From CAYPEL01 sp036479985 (lineage in GTDB: Bacteria; Pseudomonadota; Gammaproteobacteria; DSM-19610), in assembly GCA_965224815.1 (NCBI GenBank), contig CBDDAF010000003.1, positions 2,046,001 through 2,110,000 on the forward strand: a stretch of 64,000 nt of DNA. Direction: 5' to 3'. Below, piece after piece: positions 35,419-45,043 of this stretch (position 1 is the first letter of the stretch; every line of letters starts with the position of its first letter). Both the position numbers and the translations under genes were made by a program. Under the pieces are notes generated by a model. It was not told the origin of the DNA and did not search any database. It was given only the letters and a program-made list of their open reading frames with translations.

Positions 35419-36351
35419 TCAGGCAAACAAGTCTCTGGTTAACCAATCAAGTGCTGAGTTGGATTCATCCTCTTCGGTGACTTCCTTATGTAAGGCTTTG
35501 CGAAATTCACTGACTGACTGGGGACGAAATTCGGGGTCGATTTCCATGGCCCAGTCGATGGCTTCGAGTAAATTTGCCGAGTAATTCTTTCGGAAAAGTT
35601 TTAGTGCGGGGCGCATTCGATCTTTGACCCGGCGCTCGGATGCCGGTGGCGGAGGTGTTCCCTCGATACAAGTGCGCATGGTTGCACCGAATGCATAAAT
35701 ATCTGTCCAGGGACCCACATAACCACGGGCGTCGTACTGTTCAATAGGTGAAAAGCCCGGGCTGATGACCTGGCCCGGTTGTTCACTGCGGCTTTGAGGG
35801 AAACCATGCACCGCACCAAAATCGAGCAGCAGGGGGCGTCCACCCCGGCGGATATGAATATTGCCAGGTTTAATGTCCAGATGGAGCAAATCGTTTTCGT
35901 GGATCAGTTTTAATCCTTTTAACAAGCGCGGGAAAACGACGCGTAAAAATTTCTCAGTAAGGCCGCCATTATATTTTTTTAGATAATCCTGGAGATTGGC
36001 GCCCTCCGTGTATTCCATGACCATGTAGACAGTGCCATTAGCGCGGAAAAAATTCACCACGTTAACGATATTTGGGTGTTTCAGGTTGGCCAATGTACTG
36101 GCTTCCTGTAAAAAGAGTTGGCGTCCCTGGCTTAGTTTGGTTTCTGTTTCGCTGGAGCGAGCCACGACTTCCCCGTTAGCCTGGCGAATTGCCAGCTTTT
36201 TGGGGATATATTCCTTGATAACATAGGGCTTACCTGACCGCCGGTGGCGTGCCAGATAGACAATGCTGAAGCCACCACCGCCCAATTTCTCGAGCAGCCG
36301 GTAGTCATCCATCAGTGTGCCGGGTTTGAGACTATTTTGATTTTTCCGCAT
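35419..36351 (-). CDS. Ser/Thr protein kinase, soluble
   Basis: 310 residues, kinase domain nearly throughout. Glycine loop LGGGGFSIVYLARH (23-36), lysine in YVIKEYIPKK (K46), catalytic loop HLDIKPGN (H157, D159) and DFG at 177-179. The usual Arg of HRD is replaced by Leu, so this is a non-RD kinase, which usually means no activation-loop phosphorylation is needed. No membrane helix or PASTA domain. Forms an operon with the PP2C gene and is divergent from yicC. Confidence 0.93.
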   Translation of the reverse strand: MRKNQNSLKPGTLMDDYRLLEKLGGGGFSIVYLARHRRSGKPYVIKEYIPKKLAIRQANGEVVARSSETETKLSQGRQLFLQEASTLANLKHPNIVNVVNFFRANGTVYMVMEYTEGANLQDYLKKYNGGLTEKFLRVVFPRLLKGLKLIHENDLLHLDIKPGNIHIRRGGRPLLLDFGAVHGFPQSRSEQPGQVISPGFSPIEQYDARGYVGPWTDIYAFGATMRTCIEGTPPPPASERRVKDRMRPALKLFRKNYSANLLEAIDWAMEIDPEFRPQSVSEFRKALHKEVTEEDESNSALDWLTRDLFA

Positions 36352-36461
36352 TATCTTGTTTTATAAGGGGCGGCAAGTATTGCTGCCTTACAATTAAGGG
36401 TGCTAAGGCACCAGCCGTCTGCCTCACTAATATCGGCAAAAAGCAGGAGTTACTTTAAAAA

Positions 36462-37328
36462 ATGATTAGAAGCATGACAGCCTTTGCCAGAACCGCCGGA
36501 GACCAGTCAGATACCAACCTGGTTTGGGAATTACGCTCAGTAAACCATCGTTATCTGGATATCACCGCCCGACTGCCCGAAGAACTGCGGAGCCTGGAGC
36601 CATTAGTTCGGGAAAAAGTGGCTGCAAAGCTAGGCCGTGGCAAGCTGGAATGTCACTTGAGATATGATCGGGCGGCATCAGGATCTGAAGTTCTCCACGT
36701 AGATCAGGAACGTCTAACAGCTGTTCTAAGTGCCTGCCGAGAGGTAGAAAAGCGGTCAGCAGAAGCCAGTTCGCCAGCAACCATGGATTTGTTACGCTGG
36801 CCAGGCGTGGTCATGGAAGCAAAGCTGGATGTGAACTCGGTCACAGTTTTCGCTATTGCGCTACTTGAACAGGCGCTGGATGAGTTAATCGCAACCCGGC
36901 AACGGGAAGGAGATAAAATTGCGGACTTACTGACGCAGCGTTGTTCTGGTATCGAAGCTGAGCTGGTCAGGGCGCGGCAGCGATTACCAGATGTGCAGGC
37001 ACGAATTCGTGACAAGCTGACTGCCAGACTGGCCGAATTCGATGTCTCTGTGGATAGCAACCGGCTTGAGCAGGAGCTGGTTTTTTTGGCCCAGAAGATG
37101 GATGTCGACGAAGAGCTCGAGCGTTTACAAACCCATGTCGAGGAGGTTCGCCGTGTGCTTGGACGCACAGAACCGGTAGGCCGAAGGCTGGATTTCCTGA
37201 TGCAGGAACTGAACCGCGAAGCTAACACACTAGGTTCGAAATCAGCTGATCCAGAAACTACGTCCGTGGCAGTCGAGCTAAAAGTATTGATAGAGCAAAT
37301 GCGCGAACAAGTTCAAAACATCGAATAG
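36462..37328 (+). CDS. yicC: YicC family endoribonuclease
   Basis: 288 residues, full length. YicC-type proteins have been linked to RNA decay as endoribonucleases. Opening MIRSMTAFARTAG and the C-terminal GRRLDFLMQELNREANTLGSK are diagnostic. A CAGGAG ribosome site lies upstream. It is followed by gmk after 14 bases, the common yicC-gmk-rpoZ-spoT order. Confidence 0.96.
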   Translation: MIRSMTAFARTAGDQSDTNLVWELRSVNHRYLDITARLPEELRSLEPLVREKVAAKLGRGKLECHLRYDRAASGSEVLHVDQERLTAVLSACREVEKRSAEASSPATMDLLRWPGVVMEAKLDVNSVTVFAIALLEQALDELIATRQREGDKIADLLTQRCSGIEAELVRARQRLPDVQARIRDKLTARLAEFDVSVDSNRLEQELVFLAQKMDVDEELERLQTHVEEVRRVLGRTEPVGRRLDFLMQELNREANTLGSKSADPETTSVAVELKVLIEQMREQVQNIE

Positions 37329-37342
37329 GAAAATAATCAGCT

Positions 37343-37972
37343 ATGGCACAGGTTACGGGTACGCTCTACATCATTTCCGCGCCATCTGGCGCAGGTAAGA
37401 CCAGCCTGGTCAAAGCGCTGCTAGAGCGTCTACCCGGTGTTCAAATATCGGTATCGCACACCACCCGGATACCTAGATCCGGTGAGCAAGATGGCGTGGA
37501 TTACCATTTTGTTGATCAGAAACAATTTGCAGTCATGGTAGAAACTGGGGACTTTCTGGAGCATGCCAGGGTGTTTGATAATTTTTATGGCACCAGCAAG
37601 GCTTCAGTTCATTCACAACTCGAGCAGGGTAACGACGTTATCCTGGAGATTGACTGGCAGGGTGCTCGTCAGGTTCGTGAATCATTTCCGGAAGCTGTTG
37701 GGATATTTATCCTTCCGCCCAGCCAAACTGCCTTGCGGACACGTTTGACAGCACGAGGCCAGGATAATGCAGAGGTTATTGATCGGCGCATGATTGATGC
37801 GGTCAGTGAGATGTCGCATTATGATGAATACCATTACCTTGTTATTAATAATGATTTTGCGGTGGCATTGGAAGAGCTAACGGCCTTGTTCAGATCCAGC
37901 CGGCTCAGTCTGGCGAAACAGCAACAATACTGTGCCAGGTTGCTTGCAGGATTGCTTTCACCTGCTAATTAA
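37343..37972 (+). CDS. gmk: guanylate kinase
   Basis: 209 residues; converts GMP to GDP with ATP. P-loop SAPSGAGKTSLVKALL at residues 13-28, GMP-binding SHTTRIPRSGEQDGVDYHFV, and EIDWQGARQVR. Adjacent to rpoZ and spoT, linking GMP metabolism with ppGpp. Confidence 0.97.
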   Translation: MAQVTGTLYIISAPSGAGKTSLVKALLERLPGVQISVSHTTRIPRSGEQDGVDYHFVDQKQFAVMVETGDFLEHARVFDNFYGTSKASVHSQLEQGNDVILEIDWQGARQVRESFPEAVGIFILPPSQTALRTRLTARGQDNAEVIDRRMIDAVSEMSHYDEYHYLVINNDFAVALEELTALFRSSRLSLAKQQQYCARLLAGLLSPAN

Positions 37973-38001
37973 TGGCTTGGGTACAAATTTATATGAAAAT
38001 T

Positions 38002-38029
38002 TTGACCCGGACCCTAAATCAGTTAGAAT
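38002..38029 (+). promoter_or_regulatory. sigma-70-type promoter before rpoZ
   Basis: TTGACC (38002-38007), 16-base spacer, TAGAAT (38024-38029); both hexamers match consensus at 5 of 6. The rpoZ start codon lies 36 bases downstream of the -10. Confidence 0.6.
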
Positions 38030-38065
38030 TGCCGCCCCGTAACTTTCCGGCATGGCAGTAATATT

Positions 38066-38353
38066 ATGGCAAGAATAACCGTCGAAGATTGTCTAGATAA
38101 GGTCGATAATCGTTTTCAATTGGTGCTGGTTGCCACCAAGCGTGCCCGTCAGCTTGCCAAGGGCGTTGAACCCTTCATCCCCTGGGAAAATGATAAGCCG
38201 ACAGTGGTTGCCTTGCGCGAAATTGCTGAAGACTACATTACTGCCAGCATTCTCGATGAAAAACCACCCGCCGATGACGACGAGGATGCCGAAACGGACG
38301 ATAAACCAGAAATAACTTCATCCGTTATGCCCAATCTGCTGCCTGGTGTCTAA
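38066..38353 (+). CDS. rpoZ: RNA polymerase omega subunit
   Basis: 95 residues. MARITVEDCLDKVDNRFQLV and ATKRARQLAKG are diagnostic; the acidic, variable C-terminus is usual. Omega assists RNA polymerase assembly and ppGpp binding, in keeping with its position before spoT. Confidence 0.96.
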   Translation: MARITVEDCLDKVDNRFQLVLVATKRARQLAKGVEPFIPWENDKPTVVALREIAEDYITASILDEKPPADDDEDAETDDKPEITSSVMPNLLPGV

Positions 38354-38486
38354 TTAAAAGTTAGTATTTAATTCCCAAGCGGTTACGCAGGTAAGTCGCT
38401 GCGTATTTCTTCGTTGGTAAAAGCTGTTTTAGCAACACTATATCGCCTATTATTGGCAGTCAGACGTTAAAGCCGGACTGCCCAGC

Positions 38487-40631
38487 ATGGCGACACCTGC
38501 ATCAATACCAGAGAATACAGAATCACGCTTTCTGATCAGTGACTTGTGCCAGTTGCTGGAAAGCTATTTGTCATCTGAGCAAGTCCGGGAAGTGTACCGC
38601 GCCTACCTGTTCGGCGCAGAAGCTCACGAAGGCCAGCACCGGCAAACCGGTGAACCCTATATTTATCATCCCGTAGCCGTAGCGCGCATTCTTGCCGGTA
38701 TGCACATGGACTACCAAAGTATCGTGGCGGCAATTCTGCACGATGTTATTGAGGACACCGGCACACCCAAAGAGCAAATAGAAGCCGAGTTTGGTGAGGA
38801 AATTACCGCGTTGGTCGACGGCGTCAGTAAGCTAACCCAGATAAAATTCGAGAGTCAGGCCGAAGCGCAGGCTGAGAATTTCCGCAAAATGTTGTTAGCG
38901 ATGGTGCGCGATATTCGTGTCATTATTGTGAAGCTCGCGGATCGTTTACATAACATGCGTACGCTGGGTGTGATGCGGCCTGACAAACGCCGCCGCATTG
39001 CCAGGGAAACGCTGGACATTTACGCACCTATTGCCAATCGTCTGGGGATGAACCAAGTCTGTATCGAGCTGGAGGAGCTTGGTTTTGCCGCGCATTTTCC
39101 AACCCGATACCGTGTCCTAACCAATGCAGTTAGGAGTGCGCGCGGTAATCGTAAAGAAATTCTTAACAAGATTGAAACTGCCATTGGCCAGCGTTTATTG
39201 CAGGAAGATCTGAACTGCCAGTTGATGAGCCGGGAGAAACATCTTTACAGTCTCTACAAGAAAATACGCGACCGTGCTGGTTCTTTTCGTGAAGTATTTG
39301 ATGTGTATGCTTTCCGGTTGGTGGTTGACAACGTGGACACTTGTTACCGGGTTCTTGGCATTATGCACAACTTGTATAAGCCGGTTCCCGGTAAGTTCAA
39401 AGACTACATTGCCATTCCAAAATCAAACGGCTATCAATCCCTGCATACCGTTTTGTTTGGTCCATATGGCGTACCTATCGAGGTGCAAATCCGCACAGAA
39501 GATATGAACCGTGTTGCTGATGCAGGTATTGCTGCGCACTGGTTATACAAGGCGGGTGACAAACCGGGCAACTATGCCCAGGCGCGGGCACGTGAATGGC
39601 TGCGTGAACTATTGGAAATGCAACAAAACGCTGGTGACTCTCTGGAGTTTCTGGAAAATGTCAAAATCGATTTGTTTCCGGATGAGGTCTATGTTTTCAC
39701 ACCGGCCGGTGAAATCATGGAGTTGCCACGGGGCGCGACTGCCGTTGATTTTGCTTATGCGGTGCATAGTGAAATTGGTAACACCTGTATCGCTGCAAAA
39801 ATTGACCGGCGTCTGGCACCGTTACGTACACAATTGTTGAATGGTCAAAGTGTTGAGATCATCACCGCCAGTGGTGCCCATCCCAACCCGGCATGGCTAA
39901 ATTTTGTAACCACGGCGAAGGCACGATCCAATATCCGGCATTACCTGAAAAATTTACAGCTGGATGAAGCGGTATTATTAGGTGAGCGGATGCTCGACCG
40001 GGCGTTACAGAACCTGTTCAGTTCACTCGATGCTATTGAAGTTGCACCGCTGCAGTCATTACTCACTGAATGTGGTTTTGAATCTCCCTATCAACTCTAT
40101 GCCGATATAGGCCTGGGTAATCGTATGGCGATGTTGGTGGCGCGTCGACTAGTACCTGTTGATGGTGACATCGAACCGGTGAGTTCTGAGGCCCATCCAT
40201 TGGTGATCCGTGGAACCGAAGGTATGGTGGTGCATTTTGCACGCTGTTGCTGGCCGGTTCCGGGTGATGAAATTGCAGGCTTTGTGAGTAAGGGCCGAGG
40301 ATTGGTCATACACCGAGAGGCCTGTAAAAATCTGGTTGAAGTTCAGAACAAGCCAGACAAGTGGATCGATGTAGAATGGCAGACTGATGTGGAGGGGGAA
40401 TTTCCTGCTGGAATTCGTATCGACGTTGCAAATCAACGCGGCGTGTTGGCGACGGTCGCTGCAGAGATTTCTGAAAAAGGATCCAATATTGAGAACATTT
40501 CCATTGAGGAGAGGGATGGTTTGGACACGTTATTGAATTTCACAGTGACCGTGACAGACCGGAAACATTTGGCGCGAGTTATGCGCTGTATTCATAACAT
40601 ACCTGATGTTATGCACGTCAGTCGTATTTAA
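38487..40631 (+). CDS. spoT: bifunctional (p)ppGpp synthetase/hydrolase
   Basis: 714 residues. Order: HD hydrolase domain with ILHDVIEDTG (about 84-93) and KLADRLHNMRTL, synthetase domain with FKDYIAIPKSNGYQSLHT, TGS domain (VYVFTPAGEIMELPRGATAVDFAYAVHSE), helical/CC region with HFARCCWPVPGD, and C-terminal ACT domain. An intact HD site shows it can degrade alarmone, so SpoT rather than RelA. A 133-base gap precedes it, with nothing recognised. Confidence 0.96.
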   Translation: MATPASIPENTESRFLISDLCQLLESYLSSEQVREVYRAYLFGAEAHEGQHRQTGEPYIYHPVAVARILAGMHMDYQSIVAAILHDVIEDTGTPKEQIEAEFGEEITALVDGVSKLTQIKFESQAEAQAENFRKMLLAMVRDIRVIIVKLADRLHNMRTLGVMRPDKRRRIARETLDIYAPIANRLGMNQVCIELEELGFAAHFPTRYRVLTNAVRSARGNRKEILNKIETAIGQRLLQEDLNCQLMSREKHLYSLYKKIRDRAGSFREVFDVYAFRLVVDNVDTCYRVLGIMHNLYKPVPGKFKDYIAIPKSNGYQSLHTVLFGPYGVPIEVQIRTEDMNRVADAGIAAHWLYKAGDKPGNYAQARAREWLRELLEMQQNAGDSLEFLENVKIDLFPDEVYVFTPAGEIMELPRGATAVDFAYAVHSEIGNTCIAAKIDRRLAPLRTQLLNGQSVEIITASGAHPNPAWLNFVTTAKARSNIRHYLKNLQLDEAVLLGERMLDRALQNLFSSLDAIEVAPLQSLLTECGFESPYQLYADIGLGNRMAMLVARRLVPVDGDIEPVSSEAHPLVIRGTEGMVVHFARCCWPVPGDEIAGFVSKGRGLVIHREACKNLVEVQNKPDKWIDVEWQTDVEGEFPAGIRIDVANQRGVLATVAAEISEKGSNIENISIEERDGLDTLLNFTVTVTDRKHLARVMRCIHNIPDVMHVSRI

Positions 40632-40685
40632 GCCAAAATCTTTGGAAGCGCTGTTTAATTAGTATATAAGGGTGAGGAGTTTTGC

Positions 40686-41072
40686 ATGACCAGAGTTGTG
40701 ATTCAGACTGAGCAAGCGCCACAGGCAATTGGCACTTATTCACAAGCAATTAAAACCGGCCAGACGGTATACCTGTCAGGGCAGATCCCGCTCGTGCCAG
40801 AAACAATGGAGCTGGTAGCGGGAGATATGGAAGCGCAGATTCGCCGTGTATTTGATAATCTCAGTGCGGTAGCAACTGCCGCGGGTGGTACTCTGGCTGA
40901 TATCGCTAAATTGAATATTTTTCTAACAGACCTGGTGCATTTCCCACTTGTGAATCAGGTGATGGCTGAGTATTTCAGTGAACCCTACCCGGCGCGTGCA
41001 GCTATTGGCGTGGCATCTTTACCAAAAACAGCACAGGTAGAGATGGATGCGATAATGGTGCTGGGTAGTTAA
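40686..41072 (+). CDS. ridA: RidA family 2-iminobutanoate/2-iminopropanoate deaminase
   Basis: 128 residues, full length. Hydrolyses reactive enamine/imine intermediates released by PLP enzymes. Motifs: QAIGTYSQAIKTGQTVYLSGQ, IAKLNIFLTDL, and the catalytic Arg in YPARAAIGVASLPKTAQVEMD. Classic neighbour of spoT and recG. Confidence 0.96.
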   Translation: MTRVVIQTEQAPQAIGTYSQAIKTGQTVYLSGQIPLVPETMELVAGDMEAQIRRVFDNLSAVATAAGGTLADIAKLNIFLTDLVHFPLVNQVMAEYFSEPYPARAAIGVASLPKTAQVEMDAIMVLGS

Positions 41073-41077
41073 TTTCC

Positions 41078-41173
41078 ATCGCCAAGACGCAAAGACCGCC
41101 AAGAAAAATATTAACAATGCGCCTTTTAATTTTTAGTTTTTAACTTTGCGAGCTTTGCGTCTTGGCGAGAGAT
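41078..41173. repeat. CGCAAAGA-type inverted repeat, copy 2
   Basis: Left arm ATCGCCAAGACGCAAAGACC (from 41078, running to 41106) and right arm ...GCTTTGCGTCTTGGCGAGA (41143-41173) are imperfect reverse complements around a T/A-rich centre. It shares GACGCAAAGACCGCCAAGAA with the reverse complement of the right arm of copy 1 at 31728-31821. It lies between ridA and recG. Confidence 0.85.
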
Positions 41174-41229
41174 ATATGAAGTTTATGGGTAAGAAGAACC
41201 AGTGGTAAACAACAATCGTTAATTCAGTA

Positions 41230-43326
41230 GTGACTTCAATCGAGGATCAACTGGGCCTGGATGCCCGCCCGGTAACTACTTTAAAAGGTGTTGGCCCGCG
41301 CGTTTCTGAACGGCTTGCAACGCTGAATATTTACAGCCTCCAGGATTTTCTGTTTCATCTGCCACGGCGCTATGAAGATCGTACGCGCGTTACACCTATT
41401 GGAGCATTGCATGCTGGCATGCAAGCAGTTATTGAAGCAGAAGTCGATCTGGTAGAAATAAAATATGGTCGACGCCGTAGCTTGTTGGTACGCATCAGTG
41501 ATGGCACTGGTGCTCTGACTATCCGTTTATTTTATTTTAATTCCAATCAACAGCAGGGTTTTGTGCGCGGTCACCGGTTCAGATTTTTTGGTGATATCAG
41601 AAATGGATCGGTCACACTGGAAATGGTACACCCTGAATATCAGCGGCTACAGGAGCATGAAAGTTTGCCACTTGCAGCGCAAATGACGCCGGTGTATCCA
41701 ACAACTGAGGGTGTTAGCCAAATCTTGTTGCGACGAATGACGGATCAGGTGCTACTACTTCTGGATTCAGAAAACCTGCCGGATCTATTACCCGTAGACG
41801 TGTTAAGTGAATTTGATTTAACCGACCTGCATGCTGCATTACGTTATGTGCACCGGCCTCCACCAGGGGTGGAATTATCTGCACTTGAGGCGGGGCGTCA
41901 TCCAACCCAGCAAAGGCTTGCGTTTGAGGAGTTGTTAGCTCACCACCTGAGCCTTCGGCGTATACGTGACAAAGCACGCCTGTTGAGCGCGCCATCACTG
42001 GAGCCATCTTGCCCGTTGTGTGATGAATTTATACACATGCTTCCATTTCAACTCACGGGAGCACAACGCCGGGTTGTAGAACAAATAAAACAGGATCTTG
42101 CCGATCCCCATCCGATGATGCGTCTCGTGCAGGGAGACGTAGGTTCCGGGAAAACAGTTGTGGCTGCAGTTGCTGCTTTGCAAGCGATAGCCTCGGGTTA
42201 TCAGGTTGCGATTATGGCGCCAACCGAGTTACTTGCCGGGCAACATTTGCAAAATTTTCAGAGCTGGTTTGCATCTCTATCTGTTTCAGTAGGCTGGTTA
42301 TCTGGCAAGCTCAAAGGTAAGGCACGTGAAAAACAATTACAGGATCTGGTGGCGGGTACAACGCAAATTGTAATTGGAACACATGCCTTGTTTCAGGAGG
42401 AGGTTGTATTCAATCGTTTGGGCCTGGTGATAATCGATGAACAACACCGCTTTGGTGTGCACCAACGTTTATCCTTACGTGACAAAGGCGCAAAGCAGAA
42501 TTGTTATCCACACCAGTTGATCATGACGGCAACACCCATCCCCAGGACACTGGCTATGGCTGTTTATGCTGACCTGGATACGTCAGTTATTGATGAATTG
42601 CCGCCCGGTCGGACGCCGGTACAAACGGTGGTTATTCCTGACAGCCGCCGGGATGAGGTGATCGAGCGTGTTCGTCAGGCGTGTGAGGCAGGACGTCAGG
42701 CTTACTGGGTTTGTACTTTAATTGAGGAATCTGAAGTATTGCAGTGCCAGGCTGCAGAAGAGGCGGCTACATTATTAACTGCGAGTTTACCTGATTTGCG
42801 TATTGCGCTGGTGCATGGCCGTTTGAAAACGAAACAGAAAGTGGAATGTATGGCTGCATTCAAGGCGGGAGAGATTGATTTATTGGTTGCAACGACCGTC
42901 ATAGAAGTTGGGGTAGACGTACCCAATGCGAGCTTAATGATTATCGAAAATGCTGAGCGTTTAGGCTTGGCGCAACTGCACCAGTTACGTGGACGGGTCG
43001 GACGTGGCAGTGAAAAAAGCAGTTGTGTATTGATGTACCACGGATCGCTGTCCCGGTTAGCACGTGAGCGTTTGTCGATATTGCGTAATACCAATGATGG
43101 TTTTGAAGTTGCGCGTCGTGATCTCGAATTGCGCGGGCCTGGTGAGGTATTAGGTACCCGGCAGACCGGTGAAATGCAGTTTCATATTGCCGATTTGCTG
43201 CGGGATAGCGATTTACTTGTAAATGTCGAGCAGGCTGGTGAGCTAATGATGGATCGGTATCCGGATAAAGTAGCTCCATTGGTCAATCGTTGGCTGGGGC
43301 AATCAGCCCGTTACGGGGATGCATAA
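41230..43326 (+). CDS. recG: ATP-dependent DNA helicase RecG
   Basis: 698 residues, full length, starting with GTG. Remodels stalled replication forks and Holliday junctions. N-terminal wedge/OB domain (LPRRYEDRT), Walker A GDVGSGKTVVA, the DEQH box in IIDEQHRFGV, TATPIPRTLAM and the helicase C motif LHQLRGRVGRGSEKS are all intact. Confidence 0.97.
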   Translation: MTSIEDQLGLDARPVTTLKGVGPRVSERLATLNIYSLQDFLFHLPRRYEDRTRVTPIGALHAGMQAVIEAEVDLVEIKYGRRRSLLVRISDGTGALTIRLFYFNSNQQQGFVRGHRFRFFGDIRNGSVTLEMVHPEYQRLQEHESLPLAAQMTPVYPTTEGVSQILLRRMTDQVLLLLDSENLPDLLPVDVLSEFDLTDLHAALRYVHRPPPGVELSALEAGRHPTQQRLAFEELLAHHLSLRRIRDKARLLSAPSLEPSCPLCDEFIHMLPFQLTGAQRRVVEQIKQDLADPHPMMRLVQGDVGSGKTVVAAVAALQAIASGYQVAIMAPTELLAGQHLQNFQSWFASLSVSVGWLSGKLKGKAREKQLQDLVAGTTQIVIGTHALFQEEVVFNRLGLVIIDEQHRFGVHQRLSLRDKGAKQNCYPHQLIMTATPIPRTLAMAVYADLDTSVIDELPPGRTPVQTVVIPDSRRDEVIERVRQACEAGRQAYWVCTLIEESEVLQCQAAEEAATLLTASLPDLRIALVHGRLKTKQKVECMAAFKAGEIDLLVATTVIEVGVDVPNASLMIIENAERLGLAQLHQLRGRVGRGSEKSSCVLMYHGSLSRLARERLSILRNTNDGFEVARRDLELRGPGEVLGTRQTGEMQFHIADLLRDSDLLVNVEQAGELMMDRYPDKVAPLVNRWLGQSARYGDA

Positions 43327-43355
43327 ACTGGTTTCATAGATTTCGTCGTCAGTTA

Positions 43356-44843
43356 CTACGCAATTGCAGCCCGCTGGAAAGGAATTACTCGGTTAGTACG
43401 TTCGAAGGCGTAAATCAATGTATTGCCCTGATTGGTGTAGTTTGGATCTAGCTGGATAGCAATTTCAATGGCACGAATACCATCATCACTACCGGCTTCA
43501 AGGAGTTGTTTGCCACATTGGAAGCTGACGTCGGCATGGGTGCGATTGACGCGTAGCAAACCCTTACACAGCATAACTATTTCTTCTTTCGGCAAGAATT
43601 CTTCTGCTAGCTTCGCATAGCGTATCGCAGTAGCACCGGTGATGGTTTCTTTGGCCGCTTTTTGCTGCAAGGCATAAAATTGATCCTGATTTTGACGAAA
43701 GCGCCAGTGCCGGTCGGTCCATTCCTGGTGTACATTAGCTTGCCAGCGTTGATCCATTTGTCCGGCGATCGTCTGCCATTGGCAACCAAACAAGGTTTCA
43801 AGGGCTGGCTGGCGTGGCAACCCGGTCCAATGTAATTCCTGATAGCCAAGCATAGCCAGTCGTTCTCGCAGGCTGCTTTGATCACTGATATCACCAGCAG
43901 CCAGAGCTTGCAGTAACCAGCGTTCAGCATCTTCCTGGTATAGGGTGCGATCCATAATTGCATTTAGATTGGTAAAGGGTTTAACGACAGGATCTGCAGT
44001 TTTTTCTGCGGCAGCAAAGATCATTGGCCAGTATTTTTTATCCAAAAAGGCTTCGCCTAACGCAGTCGCTGCGATCAATGACAGCACTTCTTTTTCATCG
44101 GTGTATTCCAGTGCTAACTGATCATGTTCAAGAATTTGTGTTTGACAGATCTCATAAGATCTTGATTCAAAATAATTGGCAAAACTAGTAATAGGTTTGC
44201 GTAACAGCCAGGCGGCTGGGAAAGTCCGTTTAGCATAATGCTGACTGAGACCCTGCCAGAAAACGGACTGGCGGTTAATGCTACTCGTACTCATTAGGCT
44301 GGATCCTGAGTGCTGACCCAGTTCTGCATTCAGGGCAACACGAAATTGTTTAAATGAAAGAAATGATAACAACGGCCAACCAATATGTAGCGTTTGCATG
44401 TATGCACCTGACATGGCACGCGTTGGAGTAATAACCAGTTTAATGCTGGCTGTTTCGGTGAGTAGTACCCGGTCAATGGGCGGCAACCCGAATTGATGAC
44501 AGCGCCGTTTGACCATGGAAAATAATTCGGGTGCCTGTTTCTGTTTAAGTTCCAAACCATCAAGACGGGTAGTTTGTGTTTTTAACAGGTCATAGGTCGC
44601 CAGTAAGCCAATTGTGCCAACCAGCGCGCAGGTTTCCATGAGTAACCATTCTAATGGCGTGTTAGCAGAAAAGAACATCAAGGTGGAAACACCGATTGCA
44701 AGCAAGGTAATGAGTGGGATAGACAGTAATACAAGATTTCCTAACAGAACCAATCCCGCCAGTCGCAATAGCTGAAAACGAGTATGACTCTGACGGCGCG
44801 GTTGATTTGATGCTTGCCTTTTAGGCGAGACCGGCTTTCTCAT
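43356..44843 (-). CDS. degenerate M48-like membrane protein (likely non-proteolytic)
   Basis: 495 residues. Two hydrophobic segments (about 30-60 and 65-85), then an M48-type domain. Where active relatives read AHELGHH, this protein has N172-A-E-L-G-Q-H178: the first zinc His is Ala and the second is Gln, so the HExxH site is lost. The C-terminal part has TPR-like helices (AEEFLPKEEIVMLCKGLLRV). An otherwise intact frame argues against a pseudogene; a structural or binding role is more likely. Confidence 0.7.
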   Translation of the reverse strand: MRKPVSPKRQASNQPRRQSHTRFQLLRLAGLVLLGNLVLLSIPLITLLAIGVSTLMFFSANTPLEWLLMETCALVGTIGLLATYDLLKTQTTRLDGLELKQKQAPELFSMVKRRCHQFGLPPIDRVLLTETASIKLVITPTRAMSGAYMQTLHIGWPLLSFLSFKQFRVALNAELGQHSGSSLMSTSSINRQSVFWQGLSQHYAKRTFPAAWLLRKPITSFANYFESRSYEICQTQILEHDQLALEYTDEKEVLSLIAATALGEAFLDKKYWPMIFAAAEKTADPVVKPFTNLNAIMDRTLYQEDAERWLLQALAAGDISDQSSLRERLAMLGYQELHWTGLPRQPALETLFGCQWQTIAGQMDQRWQANVHQEWTDRHWRFRQNQDQFYALQQKAAKETITGATAIRYAKLAEEFLPKEEIVMLCKGLLRVNRTHADVSFQCGKQLLEAGSDDGIRAIEIAIQLDPNYTNQGNTLIYAFERTNRVIPFQRAAIA

Positions 44844-45043
44844 ATTAACTCCGCTGACTATTAAACTAAGGATTGGTCATGGAGTTTCGCTGACAGTTCG
44901 GGTCAGTGCCGTGAATTGCATCACGCTAAGTTGATCTTATTATTTACGTAATTGCAGTCTAGTGACATAGTTCTCGACTAATATGTGATTTGAGTGCTGT
45001 TAGGCGGTTTCGGGCCAGATATCAGACTGTGAACTGTGTCATA

